A stretch of 20,537 bases of DNA, from assembly GCA_964463485.1 (NCBI GenBank), contig CAYXDO010000186.1, positions 1 to 20,537 on the forward strand. The letters are read 5' to 3'. Under the pieces are notes generated by a model that saw only the letters and a list, made by a program, of their open reading frames with translations, made no database searches and was not told the origin of the DNA. Made by a program: the position numbers and the translations under genes. Origin of the DNA: CAYXDO01 sp964463485 (lineage in GTDB: Bacteria; Myxococcota; Kuafuiibacteriia; Kuafuiibacteriales; Kuafuiibacteriaceae). Below, piece after piece: positions 8,271-16,499 of the stretch (position 1 is its first letter; each line of letters begins with the position of its first letter).

Positions 8271-9431
8271 ATGACCATGTTTCGTTGCGCGGTAGGCCAC
8301 AGCGATGACGTCGACACGATCGATGCCGTACTCGGAGCGCTCGGGGTGTGCGAAAAACGTCTCGAAGGCGCCACACCGAGTGCAGGGTTGGTGTTCTGTG
8401 GGATCGACTACGATCACCAGGAAGTCCTTCGCCAAATCAGATCTCGATATCCGGCGCTGGAGTTGATCGGCTGCACGACCGACGGTGAGGTCTCTTCGGA
8501 TCTGGCGTTCACGCATGAGTCCGTGCTGGTGGTGTTGTTCGCCTCGGACGTCGTCCAATTTCGATCCGGCGTGGGGAGAACCATCTCGACGGCGCCCGAT
8601 CGGGCGGGTCGGGAAGCCGTTCTGAACGCGGGGATGGACGGACAGACTCCTGCGCTCGTATTCGTGGTCGCCGACGGGCTGACTTCCAGCGGAGATGCAG
8701 TCGTCGCGGGGCTGCAGGCGGCGTTGACGGACAGAGTTCCCATCGTCGGAGGCATGGCCGGGGACAAGCGGCGGGTGAAGGGAACCTATCAGCTCCGTGG
8801 AGACGAAGTCCTTCGCGACAGCGTGGCGATCTTGGCCGCGTACGGGCCCCTCTACAGCGCCTTCGGCGTGGAGAGCGGTTGGGAGCCGCTCGGTAAGCGC
8901 GTGATGGTCACCGACGCCGAGCGAAACGTCGTTCGCCAGATCGACAGTCGGCCGGCCTTGGATTTCTACCGGCACTACATGGGCTCCTATACGCGCGGCG
9001 ACGTCTTGCCGGCCTATCCGCTCGGCGTGTGGCAGGACGAGGGCCGACGCTTCCACGTCCGCTCACCCCTTTTCGTGGACGAGGCCACCGGCACGGTGAC
9101 GTTCTCCGGTGAGATTCCCACGGGTGCGGAAGTCCAGATGATGCAGGTCGACCGGCCGCGCATCTTGGAGGGTTCGAAGGCGTCCATCGAGGCGTCCGCG
9201 GGCTCGTTTCAGGGAAAGAAACCGGAGATGGTATTCGTCGTGAGTTGTACGACGCGCAACGAGATGTTGGGGACAAAGACCGAGGAGGAGCTCGAGTCGA
9301 TTCGGTCCCGCATGCCGGGGACTCCGATATTTGGCTTCTACGCCTATGGAGAAATTGCACCGATGCAGCCGGGTGAGGCTGCGAGGTTCCACAACGAGAC
9401 CTGTGTAACGGCTGTGCTCGGGGTCGAGTGA
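8271..9431 (+). CDS. FIST domain sensor protein (386 aa)
   Basis: FIST_N (about 35-225) and FIST_C (about 226-365) are recognisable from LIGCTTDGEVS (65-75), PIVGGMAGD (157-165) and GFYAYGEIAP (355-364). FIST proteins are soluble ligand-binding sensors. Some members, such as the NosP group, bind haem and report nitric oxide to partner histidine kinases encoded next to them; others are proposed to bind small molecules such as amino acids. Here the gene sits 5 bases after the receiver-AAA-kinase gene and 13 bases before a histidine kinase gene that lacks any obvious sensor domain, which fits a sensor-kinase pair. The ligand cannot be read from the sequence. No signal peptide or membrane segment is seen. 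ATG 8271 is used, but ATG 8277 (protein starting MFRCAVGHS) is equally possible, and neither has a clear ribosome binding site. Tight spacing suggests cotranscription and coupled translation. Confidence 0.9.
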   Translation: MTMFRCAVGHSDDVDTIDAVLGALGVCEKRLEGATPSAGLVFCGIDYDHQEVLRQIRSRYPALELIGCTTDGEVSSDLAFTHESVLVVLFASDVVQFRSGVGRTISTAPDRAGREAVLNAGMDGQTPALVFVVADGLTSSGDAVVAGLQAALTDRVPIVGGMAGDKRRVKGTYQLRGDEVLRDSVAILAAYGPLYSAFGVESGWEPLGKRVMVTDAERNVVRQIDSRPALDFYRHYMGSYTRGDVLPAYPLGVWQDEGRRFHVRSPLFVDEATGTVTFSGEIPTGAEVQMMQVDRPRILEGSKASIEASAGSFQGKKPEMVFVVSCTTRNEMLGTKTEEELESIRSRMPGTPIFGFYAYGEIAPMQPGEAARFHNETCVTAVLGVE

Positions 9432-9453
9432 GCGACAGGGTCGAGTGAGCGAC
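9421..9453 (+). repeat. 17-bp tandem duplication across the FIST stop / kinase start junction
   Basis: GGGTCGAGTGAGCGAC occurs at 9421-9436 and again at 9438-9453, separated by one base (period 17). The first copy supplies the TGA stop of the FIST gene (9429-9431) and the second supplies the GTG start of the histidine kinase (9445-9447). Each copy contains GTGA, so before duplication the two genes would have overlapped by a GTGA stop-start. Confidence 0.8.
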
Positions 9454-10620
9454 GAGGAGGTCAAGGCACTCACGAAGCGGGTGCGCTACCTGGAACGCGA
9501 GCTGCGGCACTCCCAGTCAGCGCGCGCGCGCCTCGAGGATCTCAACGAGCGAAATCAACTCATTCGGACGAAGAGCAACGAGGAGCTCAACCTGGCGAAC
9601 GCCGAGCTCAAGGCCGCGCTCGAGCGGCTGGTAGAGGCCCAGGCCCAGCTCGTCCAGTCCGAGAAGCTCGCGTCCTTGGGGCAGCTCGTGGCCGGCGTTG
9701 CGCATGAGCTCAACACGCCGCTCGGTGCCATTAGGGCGTCAGCGGAAAATCTGAAAACCGCCCTTCGAAGCATCGTCGATCTCTCCGCCTATTTCGCTCG
9801 GCTCGAGGCATACGAGCTCACTGGCTTACAGGAGCTCCTGGAAGCGGCGCTCGCGGCACCTGCGCTCACTCCTCGGGCCGAGCGGCAGGCGCGGCGGCGA
9901 ATGCAGCAGGAGCTGCAGGGGGCCGGCGTCGAGGACGCCGATGGGCTCGCCACGAGCTTGATCGAGATCGGGATCGCCGGTGAGCTCGGACCTCACTTCG
10001 AGCTCCTCCGCCGTCCCGCAGCTCGAGAGATCCTGAAACGCGCCTACGACGTGGTCGCTGCGGTGCGCAACAGCGACAACATTCGACTGGCCGCCGAACG
10101 CGCCTCCAAGATCGTCTTGGCTTTGAAGAGTTATGCACATCCAGGACAGCAACGAGGTCTCTATCTCGAAGCCGCCGTCACCGACCGTTTGGAGATGGTA
10201 CTCACGCTCTATCGAAGTCAGTTGAAACAAGGCGTCGAGCTCATGCGCGACTACGAAGACTCCGGGCGGATGTGGGCTCACCACGACGAGCTCGATCAGG
10301 TCTGGACCAATCTGATCCATAACTCGATCCAGGCCATGGGCGCTTCGGGGGTGCTTCATCTCGGCATCGCTTCAATCGGCGAAGATCGCCTTCGCGTGAA
10401 CGTCACCGACACCGGTCCCGGAATTCCGGAGAGTATCCAGCCAAGAATTTTCGAACCTTTCTTCACCACCAAAGCCGTCGGCGAGGGCACTGGGCTCGGT
10501 TTGGCCATCTGCCGTGATATCGTGGCGAGACACGGCGGCTCTCTCACCTTTCAATCGAGGCCTGGTCGCACGACGTTCTCCGTCGAGCTCCCTCGCCGCG
10601 CGAAGGAGCGCTCCACATGA
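9445..10620 (+). CDS. Soluble sensor histidine kinase with extended DHp domain (391 aa)
   Basis: Residues 1-75 form a charged coiled coil. The H-box LVAGVAHELNTPLGAI carries phosphoacceptor H87. The second DHp helix (AAERASKIVLALKSYA, 216-231) lies about 130 residues later, because about 90 extra residues are inserted between the two DHp helices. The HATPase domain has N-box NLIHNSIQAM (289-298), DTGPGIP (322-328), FEPFFTTK (336-343) and GEGTGLGLA (346-354). There are no PAS, GAF or transmembrane regions, so the input probably comes from a partner, most simply the FIST protein encoded just upstream. The protein closely resembles the last ~330 residues of the 1796-aa hybrid kinase downstream. 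The start is GTG in the second copy of a 17-bp tandem repeat. The end overlaps the response regulator start by ATGA, so that receiver is its most likely phosphorylation partner. Confidence 0.93.
   Translation: MSDEEVKALTKRVRYLERELRHSQSARARLEDLNERNQLIRTKSNEELNLANAELKAALERLVEAQAQLVQSEKLASLGQLVAGVAHELNTPLGAIRASAENLKTALRSIVDLSAYFARLEAYELTGLQELLEAALAAPALTPRAERQARRRMQQELQGAGVEDADGLATSLIEIGIAGELGPHFELLRRPAAREILKRAYDVVAAVRNSDNIRLAAERASKIVLALKSYAHPGQQRGLYLEAAVTDRLEMVLTLYRSQLKQGVELMRDYEDSGRMWAHHDELDQVWTNLIHNSIQAMGASGVLHLGIASIGEDRLRVNVTDTGPGIPESIQPRIFEPFFTTKAVGEGTGLGLAICRDIVARHGGSLTFQSRPGRTTFSVELPRRAKERST
10602..10608 (+). promoter_or_regulatory. Strong Shine-Dalgarno for the response regulator
   Basis: GAAGGAG lies 8 bases before the ATG at 10617, inside the last codons of the histidine kinase gene. 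It fixes the response regulator start and suggests that this gene is translated more strongly than its neighbours, most of which lack a clear site. Confidence 0.7.
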
Positions 10621-11012
10621 CTCGTTTGGCCGTTCTCCTCGTGGACGATGAACAGCTCATCTTGGACTCTCTTCGCATTCAGATCCGCAAGGCCCTCGGC
10701 GAGGCCAGGTGCGCCATCGAGTGCGCGACCGACGTGGAAGAGGCGTGGGACGTGATCGAGGAGCTCGTGGCCTCCGAAGTCAGGATCGTCCTCATTTTCT
10801 CGGATTGGTTGATGCCTGGGACGCGCGGCGACGCGTTTCTTGGCGAAGTCAAAAATCGGTATCCTAAAATCACCCGAGTGCTCCTCACCGGCCAGGCCGA
10901 CAGCGACGTGCTGAGGCGTGTGCAGGACGAGGGCATCGTCGACAAGTTGCTCTTCAAACCGTGGACTCAGGGAGATCTGCTCCACACGATCTCTCTGGCG
11001 CTTCCGGGCTGA
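10617..11012 (+). CDS. Single-domain response regulator (131 aa)
   Basis: This is a stand-alone receiver domain with no output domain. The acidic pair is D10/D11, the phosphoacceptor D63 (FSDWLMPG), the switch Thr T91 (LLTGQA) and the conserved Lys K114 (FKPW). Its spacing and motifs closely match the receiver at the N-terminus of the 867-aa kinase fusion, so the two are probably paralogues. The start overlaps the histidine kinase stop by 4 bases (ATGA), and the gene has a strong ribosome binding site. With no effector domain it may act by protein-protein interaction, as a phosphate sink or as a relay intermediate between the several histidine kinases of this cluster. The LLTGQA/KPW variant is usual in receivers attached to cyclase, HD-GYP or kinase outputs rather than to DNA-binding domains, which is family knowledge from memory. 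Confidence 0.93.
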   Translation: MTRLAVLLVDDEQLILDSLRIQIRKALGEARCAIECATDVEEAWDVIEELVASEVRIVLIFSDWLMPGTRGDAFLGEVKNRYPKITRVLLTGQADSDVLRRVQDEGIVDKLLFKPWTQGDLLHTISLALPG

Positions 11013-11021
11013 CGCTCGTGC

Positions 11022-11038
11022 TCGAAGGGAACCTTCGA
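11022..11038 (+). promoter_or_regulatory. Inverted repeat between response regulator and hybrid kinase genes
   Basis: TCGAAGG-GAA-CCTTCGA has perfect 7-base arms and a 3-base centre. It starts 10 bases after the response regulator stop. GAACCTTC (11029-11036) recurs at 11042-11049, 13 bases on. There is no T-run, so a simple terminator is unlikely; candidates are an operator or an mRNA hairpin that sets the level of the downstream gene. Confidence 0.4.
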
Positions 11039-11073
11039 AGAGAACCTTCCGCGCCCGACCTGGTGATCGATCC

Positions 11074-14000
11074 GTGAACGCTCCGAATTCGCCCGAGCCG
11101 ATCCTGACTCTCGGCGAGGTTTTTCGAAGCACGCGAACGATCGTCAGGTCGGGTCGCAGGTCGGACGGCTTGGCCGTCATCGTCAAGACGCCCGTCGACC
11201 CGATTCCGGAGGCTTCGGAGCTCGCTCGTTACCGGCGGGAGCGGGCCCTTTTGGACGCGCTGGCCGGGCCCGGTATTCCCAAAGTCATCGATTTGGTCGA
11301 GCGGAACGCGACGGTGCAGCTCGTTCTCGAGCACCAGGGCGGGCGGTCCTTGGTGGACTGGATGAACGAAGCTCCGCTTGCGACGGCCGAAGTTCTCACG
11401 ATTCTCGAGGAGGCGGCCGGCATCTTGGCGCGCGTCCATTCCTTTGGCGTCATTCATCGAGACGTGGACCCCGCCAACTTGGTTTGGGCTGGTCGACCCG
11501 GCACGCTCCAGCTCGTCGACTTCGGGTTGAGTGTGAGGGAGGGAGAGGCTGTCCCGCGCAAGCTCGAGGGAACGCTGCGTTACATCGCCCCTGAGGCCAC
11601 CGGCCGGCTTGGCCGCGAAGTGACTTGGCGTTCGGATCTCTACGGACTCGGAGCCACGGCGTGGCACATGCTCGTTGGCCGGCCGCCGTTCGACGACTCA
11701 GACCCCTTGGCGCTCGTGCACGCCCACATAGCCCGAGCCGCTGAGGACCCCAGGATCGTTGCGCCGCATGTGCCGGCGAGTGTTTCGGCGATCGTGCTTC
11801 GATTGATGGAGAAGGATCCGGAGCGACGGTATCAGAGCGCGGATGGGTTGCTCGCCGACGTGCGCCGCGCGCGCTCGGCTTTGGAAACGGGTGATGGCAC
11901 TTCGTTCGAGCTCGGCGCGGGCGACGTCCCGCCGCGGTTTGCGATCTCCGATCGACTGTATGGTCGCGAAGCGGATATCGCGGCGCTTTCGAACGCGCTC
12001 GAGCGCGCAGGCTCGGGCGGAGTCTCGCTGATTTACGTCCATGGTCCATCGGGGATCGGCAAGTCGGCTCTCCTCTCTCGGTTGGATTTCGACACTCGCA
12101 TCGTGAAGGGCAGGTTCGAGCAGCTCGGTCGCGATGTCCCGCTGAAGGCCCTGAGCGAGGCTTCCGAGGCCCTCGTGGCAGGGTTGCTCGGGCGCGAGGA
12201 ATCCGCGCTCGCCCAGACTCGCGAGCGACTTCGACGGGCCCTCGGAGACGCAGCCGGTTTGTTGGCCCGCACCATCCCATCCCTCCGCGCGCTGCTCGTG
12301 ACCTTAGCACCTACGGAAGACTGGACCGGCCAGGCCGCCGCCGTCCGAGCCATGCAGGCGCATGCTGCGCTCCTCCAGGCGCTCGCCAGCCCTGCCCGGC
12401 CGATCATTCTTTTTTTGGACGATCTCCAATGGGCCGATCTGGCGTCGATCGAGCTCCTGGAATTTCTCGTCGCGTCACCGGACATCCGCGGACTCTCGAT
12501 CGTCGGTAGTTATCGCGACGACGACGTGGGAACGACTCACCCAATCGCCCAAATGAATGAACGGATCGAAGCGGCGGGCCGAGTGATCGTGAGAGTTCGT
12601 CCTCGGCCTCTCGATCTGGCGAGCTCGACTCGCCTCGTCGCGGACACGTGTCGATGTTCCGAAGCCACCGCGGCGCCGCTTGCGGCCGAGTTGTTGGAGC
12701 GAACGAGCGGCAATCCGTTTTTTCTGCGGACGCTCCTGCAGCAGATGTTCGAGCGCGGGATGCTGTATCGGTCGGGAACCGGCTGGGCCTGGAGCGCCGA
12801 GGCTCCCAAACAGCTGGGTCTTGCGGACAACGTCGTACAGGCAGTCCTCGAGCGAATGTCTGAGTTGCCTCCCGAGACGGCGATGACGCTCGGCGTCGCA
12901 GCGCGCGTCGGCCATCGATTCGACGTAGGCTTGCTGGCTCGAGCGATCGAGCGTCCGGAAGCCGACGTCGCTGCCATGGTGGCCCCTAGCGTCGCCGCAG
13001 GGCTCGTGCGTCCGGAGAACGAGGCCTGGGCCCTGCTGCCCTGGGGCGCTGGAGGCCCGGCTGAGTCGCGATGTCGCTTCGTACACGATCGCGTCCAGGA
13101 AGCAGCCCTCCAGCTCCTCCCGGAGGACAGAGTCGCTCCGACCCATCTGCGGCTCGCGCGGCTCCTGGCGCAGAACGGTGAGGCCACGGGCAGTAGGCTG
13201 TTCGACGCTCTCGATCACTATCGTGGCGCTGGCGAGCTCTTGGAACCCAACGATCGGAAACTCATCGGCACACTGACCGTGGAGGCCTGCGACGAGGCAG
13301 TTCGCAGCGCCGCCTTCGACACCGCGCTGCGCGTGTGCGAGTTCGGTCTTCGAGTCATCGGCTCCGATCAACCCGAGACTTGGGAAGCGCTGTGCGTTCG
13401 ATCCATCCAGGTCGCCGCGGCCTCCGCGAACGAGGACGCGATCGATCGGCACGCCGACGCCCTCATTCAGCGCGCCTCGAGCTTGGCCGCGAGCGGACCC
13501 GCCTATATCGCCCGAATTCAGGCCCGCACCCGCACGGGAAGGTTCTCGGACGCCATCGAAATTGCAGACACCTTTCTCGCGAAGGTCGGTCGCCGCACCG
13601 AGACTCGTCTGCGGATCTGGCCGCTCGTTCACAAGCTCGGCCGGGTGCTGTGGGCCATGCGCGGTCGGTCACCCGAGGAGTTGGTCGATGGCCCAGAAGA
13701 AAAGGATCCAACCTACGCGGCCCAAGTCGCCGTCCAAATCGTCACCGCACCCGCGCTCGTCGCACTCCATCCCAAGGTCGTCCTCATCGACATTCTCACC
13801 GACCTCGATGATCTGTTGAGCCGCGGCACCACGCCGGCCGGCGTCTTCACCTGGACGGGTTGGTCACTCCTCGTGACCGAAGCACGGAACCGTCCCGATC
13901 TCGGGATTCGATTCACCGAGCTCGCTTTGAGCCGCGCCGAACGGATGGGCGCGCGGTCGACGTGGTCCAGCATCGCGATGGTCCTCCATTGTTGCCTTAC

Positions 14001-16464
14001 CCATTGGCTCCGGCCGCTCGACGAAGTGGCCACCTCGCTTTATGGCGCGAGCGATCGAGCGCTGAGTTATGGCGAGATTGGCTCTGCACTCTCCATGCGC
14101 GGACTCGCAGACGTCATCGGATTTCTTCAAGGCAAGCCCCTCGCCGACTCGGACCGCGCGTTCGCCTACACTCAGGAGCTGTCGAGGCAATACCGCCACG
14201 CGCTGTCACTGGCGTCGGTGACTACGTTCCGCAACGCGGTCTCGGCTCTGCGATCGGGAACTCTCCCTGACGACCTCGACGCGCCCGCAGCGAACCGAGG
14301 GACCTTTGCTAATTCGAGCCACGCGCTGTCCCGGCTCGCCTTGGCGTTGTTCATGCGCGATCGAACCGCCGGCCTTCGAGCCGCAGAGGCGGTGCCCGAG
14401 GAGATCAACACACCGCTGCGAACTGCCGGGCACTTCGTTTGGTTCACGTACCGATCGGTCGCCGTTCTTCGCGCTGCAGCGGCCGGACACCTATCGCCCG
14501 CGCGAGCCCGTCGCCTGATTCGAACCGATCGACGGGCGCTCGAACGATGGAGCAAAGCGGGCGCGCCCGAGCGGCGCTATCGGGTCTTGTGGATCGACGG
14601 GCAGGAGGCGGTCTTGCGCGAGAAGCCGCATGAAGCGCTGAGGCTCTTCGAACAAGCGTTGGAGCTCGCTCGGACCGCCGGCATTCGCCATGATGCCGCG
14701 CTCATCGCCGAGCACGCCGCCGAAGCGGCCGGATCCACGGGTCAGCAGACGCTGCGTCGCGCGTTTCTCGAGCAAGCGATCGCGGCCTACCGACAATGGG
14801 GCGCGAATTTCAAAGCCGATCAGCTCGCTGGCGCGCTTCCTCAGCGCACGACGACGTTGTCGAGCACGAGCGCCATCGATGATCTCGATCTCGAGACTCT
14901 GTTTCGAGCGTCCATCGCGCTGTCGAGCGAAACTCGACTCGATCGGCTCGTCGGGGAGGTTGTCGCGGTCACGCTTCAAAATGCGGGCGCGACCCGCGCC
15001 TTCATCGCCATCGAACGCGATGGAGAGATCTTCCTCGAGGTCGGCCAGGACGCCGAGGGAGCCCGATTGGTGAGCCCAAATACGCCTCTGCTCGGCTCCC
15101 AAGATTTGGCCACCAGCGTGGTTCAATACGTCGCGCGAACCGGAGAACAGCTCGTGCTCGGCGACGCCGCCGCCGATCGGCGCTTTGCGCGAGACCCGTA
15201 CCTTCTGCGGGCTCGGACCGTCTCCGTTCTCTGTACTTTGCTCGTCCACAAGGGTCGTCGCACCGGGATCATTTATCTCGAGAATCACCTCGTCACGGGC
15301 TGTTTCACGCCCGCGCGACTCAAGACAGTCCAAGTCCTGGCGTCGCAGGCCGCCGTGGCCATCCAGAACGCCAGTCTCATCGACAACCTCGAAGGCAAGG
15401 TAACCGAGCGAACGCAGGCGCTCGAACGCACGCTGGAGCGAAGTCAGGCTCAACACCAACAGCTGGTCGAATCTCAACAGGCGCTCATCCAGAGCGAGAA
15501 GATGGCGGCCTTGGGTCAGCTCGTCGCGGGCGTAGCGCACGAGTTGAACTCACCTCTCGGGGCGATCCGGGCTTCCGTCGAGAACATGAGTGCGGCGATC
15601 GCACCAGCGATCGGCGCGCTGGATATACTGGCGCAGGTGCCCCCGGAGCGCCGCGCCGAGTGGCTTGCTTTGGTTCGGCGCGGAGAGTCTCGGCCACTGC
15701 GTACGTCGAGGCAGGAGCGGGCGGCTCGGCGCCGCGTGGCCGCTCGGCTCGAAGAGCTCGCGATCGCGGAAGCGGACACCATCGCGGCGACGCTCCTGGA
15801 GATTGGGCTCGGCGACGACGACCAGCCCGAAGAATTTCTGAGTTTGCTGAGATCACCTCACCACGGTGATCTTCTGCGGGGCGCCTACAACTTCTCCTCG
15901 ATCGTGCGCAACAGCCAGAACATCTCGACGGCGGCCGATCGAGCAGCCAAGATCGTCTTCGCTCTCAAGAGTTACGCACATCCGGGCGAAGCCAACGGAG
16001 AGACGACGCGAGCGTCGCTGGCCGAGAATCTCGAGACCGTATTCACTCTCTATCACAACCAAATCAAGCAAGGTATCGACCTGAGCCGTGACTTTCAGGA
16101 TCCGGCGGTCATCGACGCGTTTCACGACGAGCTCAACCAAGTCTGGACCAACCTCGTCCACAACGCGCTGCAGGCCATGAACGGCAAGGGAAGACTAGAC
16201 GTCTCCGTGCGCCTCGAGGCGTCGGACGTCCGAGTGTCCATCACCGACAGTGGAACCGGGATCCCCAAGGAGATTCTCGGGCGGATCTTCGAGCCTTTCT
16301 TCACCACCAAGCCCGTCGGTGAAGGCAGCGGCCTCGGACTCTCGATCTCGAGAGACATCGTTCGCAAACATGGCGGCACCATCGAGGTGGACAGCGAGCC
16401 GGGCCGGACGTGCTTCACCGTCCGGCTGCCACGACAACCCACCAAGCCCGCGCCAGGTTCTTGA
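11074..16464 (+). CDS. Second giant hybrid Ser/Thr-kinase / AAA ATPase / GAF / histidine kinase (1796 aa)
   Basis: The domain order is the same as in the divergent 1800-aa protein. Protein-kinase fold at about 11-275: K38, HRD at 128-130 with catalytic D130, DFG at 149-151, APE at 172-174. AAA ATPase: Walker A GPSGIGKS (324-331), Walker B LFLDDLQWAD (446-455). Helical TPR-like region at about 690-1250. GAF at about 1268-1432. Coiled coil at about 1436-1476. Histidine kinase: phosphoacceptor H1489, extended DHp, N-box NLVHNALQAM, DSGTGIP (1725-1731), GEGSGLGLS (1749-1757). The kinase fold looks impaired: no glycine-rich loop is visible, and the catalytic-loop lysine is replaced by Asp in HRDVDPAN (D132). 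GTG 11074 is chosen because the fold begins just after it and the protein then starts MNA like its paralogue; the frame is open back to 10918, but that part overlaps the response regulator gene. The ribosome binding site is weak. It is probably the last gene of the run, 61 bases after the response regulator. Confidence 0.92.
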   Translation: MNAPNSPEPILTLGEVFRSTRTIVRSGRRSDGLAVIVKTPVDPIPEASELARYRRERALLDALAGPGIPKVIDLVERNATVQLVLEHQGGRSLVDWMNEAPLATAEVLTILEEAAGILARVHSFGVIHRDVDPANLVWAGRPGTLQLVDFGLSVREGEAVPRKLEGTLRYIAPEATGRLGREVTWRSDLYGLGATAWHMLVGRPPFDDSDPLALVHAHIARAAEDPRIVAPHVPASVSAIVLRLMEKDPERRYQSADGLLADVRRARSALETGDGTSFELGAGDVPPRFAISDRLYGREADIAALSNALERAGSGGVSLIYVHGPSGIGKSALLSRLDFDTRIVKGRFEQLGRDVPLKALSEASEALVAGLLGREESALAQTRERLRRALGDAAGLLARTIPSLRALLVTLAPTEDWTGQAAAVRAMQAHAALLQALASPARPIILFLDDLQWADLASIELLEFLVASPDIRGLSIVGSYRDDDVGTTHPIAQMNERIEAAGRVIVRVRPRPLDLASSTRLVADTCRCSEATAAPLAAELLERTSGNPFFLRTLLQQMFERGMLYRSGTGWAWSAEAPKQLGLADNVVQAVLERMSELPPETAMTLGVAARVGHRFDVGLLARAIERPEADVAAMVAPSVAAGLVRPENEAWALLPWGAGGPAESRCRFVHDRVQEAALQLLPEDRVAPTHLRLARLLAQNGEATGSRLFDALDHYRGAGELLEPNDRKLIGTLTVEACDEAVRSAAFDTALRVCEFGLRVIGSDQPETWEALCVRSIQVAAASANEDAIDRHADALIQRASSLAASGPAYIARIQARTRTGRFSDAIEIADTFLAKVGRRTETRLRIWPLVHKLGRVLWAMRGRSPEELVDGPEEKDPTYAAQVAVQIVTAPALVALHPKVVLIDILTDLDDLLSRGTTPAGVFTWTGWSLLVTEARNRPDLGIRFTELALSRAERMGARSTWSSIAMVLHCCLTHWLRPLDEVATSLYGASDRALSYGEIGSALSMRGLADVIGFLQGKPLADSDRAFAYTQELSRQYRHALSLASVTTFRNAVSALRSGTLPDDLDAPAANRGTFANSSHALSRLALALFMRDRTAGLRAAEAVPEEINTPLRTAGHFVWFTYRSVAVLRAAAAGHLSPARARRLIRTDRRALERWSKAGAPERRYRVLWIDGQEAVLREKPHEALRLFEQALELARTAGIRHDAALIAEHAAEAAGSTGQQTLRRAFLEQAIAAYRQWGANFKADQLAGALPQRTTTLSSTSAIDDLDLETLFRASIALSSETRLDRLVGEVVAVTLQNAGATRAFIAIERDGEIFLEVGQDAEGARLVSPNTPLLGSQDLATSVVQYVARTGEQLVLGDAAADRRFARDPYLLRARTVSVLCTLLVHKGRRTGIIYLENHLVTGCFTPARLKTVQVLASQAAVAIQNASLIDNLEGKVTERTQALERTLERSQAQHQQLVESQQALIQSEKMAALGQLVAGVAHELNSPLGAIRASVENMSAAIAPAIGALDILAQVPPERRAEWLALVRRGESRPLRTSRQERAARRRVAARLEELAIAEADTIAATLLEIGLGDDDQPEEFLSLLRSPHHGDLLRGAYNFSSIVRNSQNISTAADRAAKIVFALKSYAHPGEANGETTRASLAENLETVFTLYHNQIKQGIDLSRDFQDPAVIDAFHDELNQVWTNLVHNALQAMNGKGRLDVSVRLEASDVRVSITDSGTGIPKEILGRIFEPFFTTKPVGEGSGLGLSISRDIVRKHGGTIEVDSEPGRTCFTVRLPRQPTKPAPGS

Positions 16465-16499
16465 AGCAACCCGAGCCGAAATGGGTTGTGAGCGAGGAC

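Noticed and set aside
6958..8376. 472-codon minus-strand frame, and a similar 385-codon frame at 12475-13632
   Set aside because: Both are antisense to clear kinase and AAA domains and show no recognisable protein features.
10918..11073. Upstream extension of the 1796-aa hybrid kinase
   Set aside because: It overlaps the response regulator gene in another frame and reads as Arg/Ser-rich shadow sequence.
16467..16488. CAACCC...GGGTTG hairpin between convergent genes as an intrinsic terminator
   Set aside because: Only a 6-bp stem with a 10-base loop and no T-run on either strand; too weak to call.
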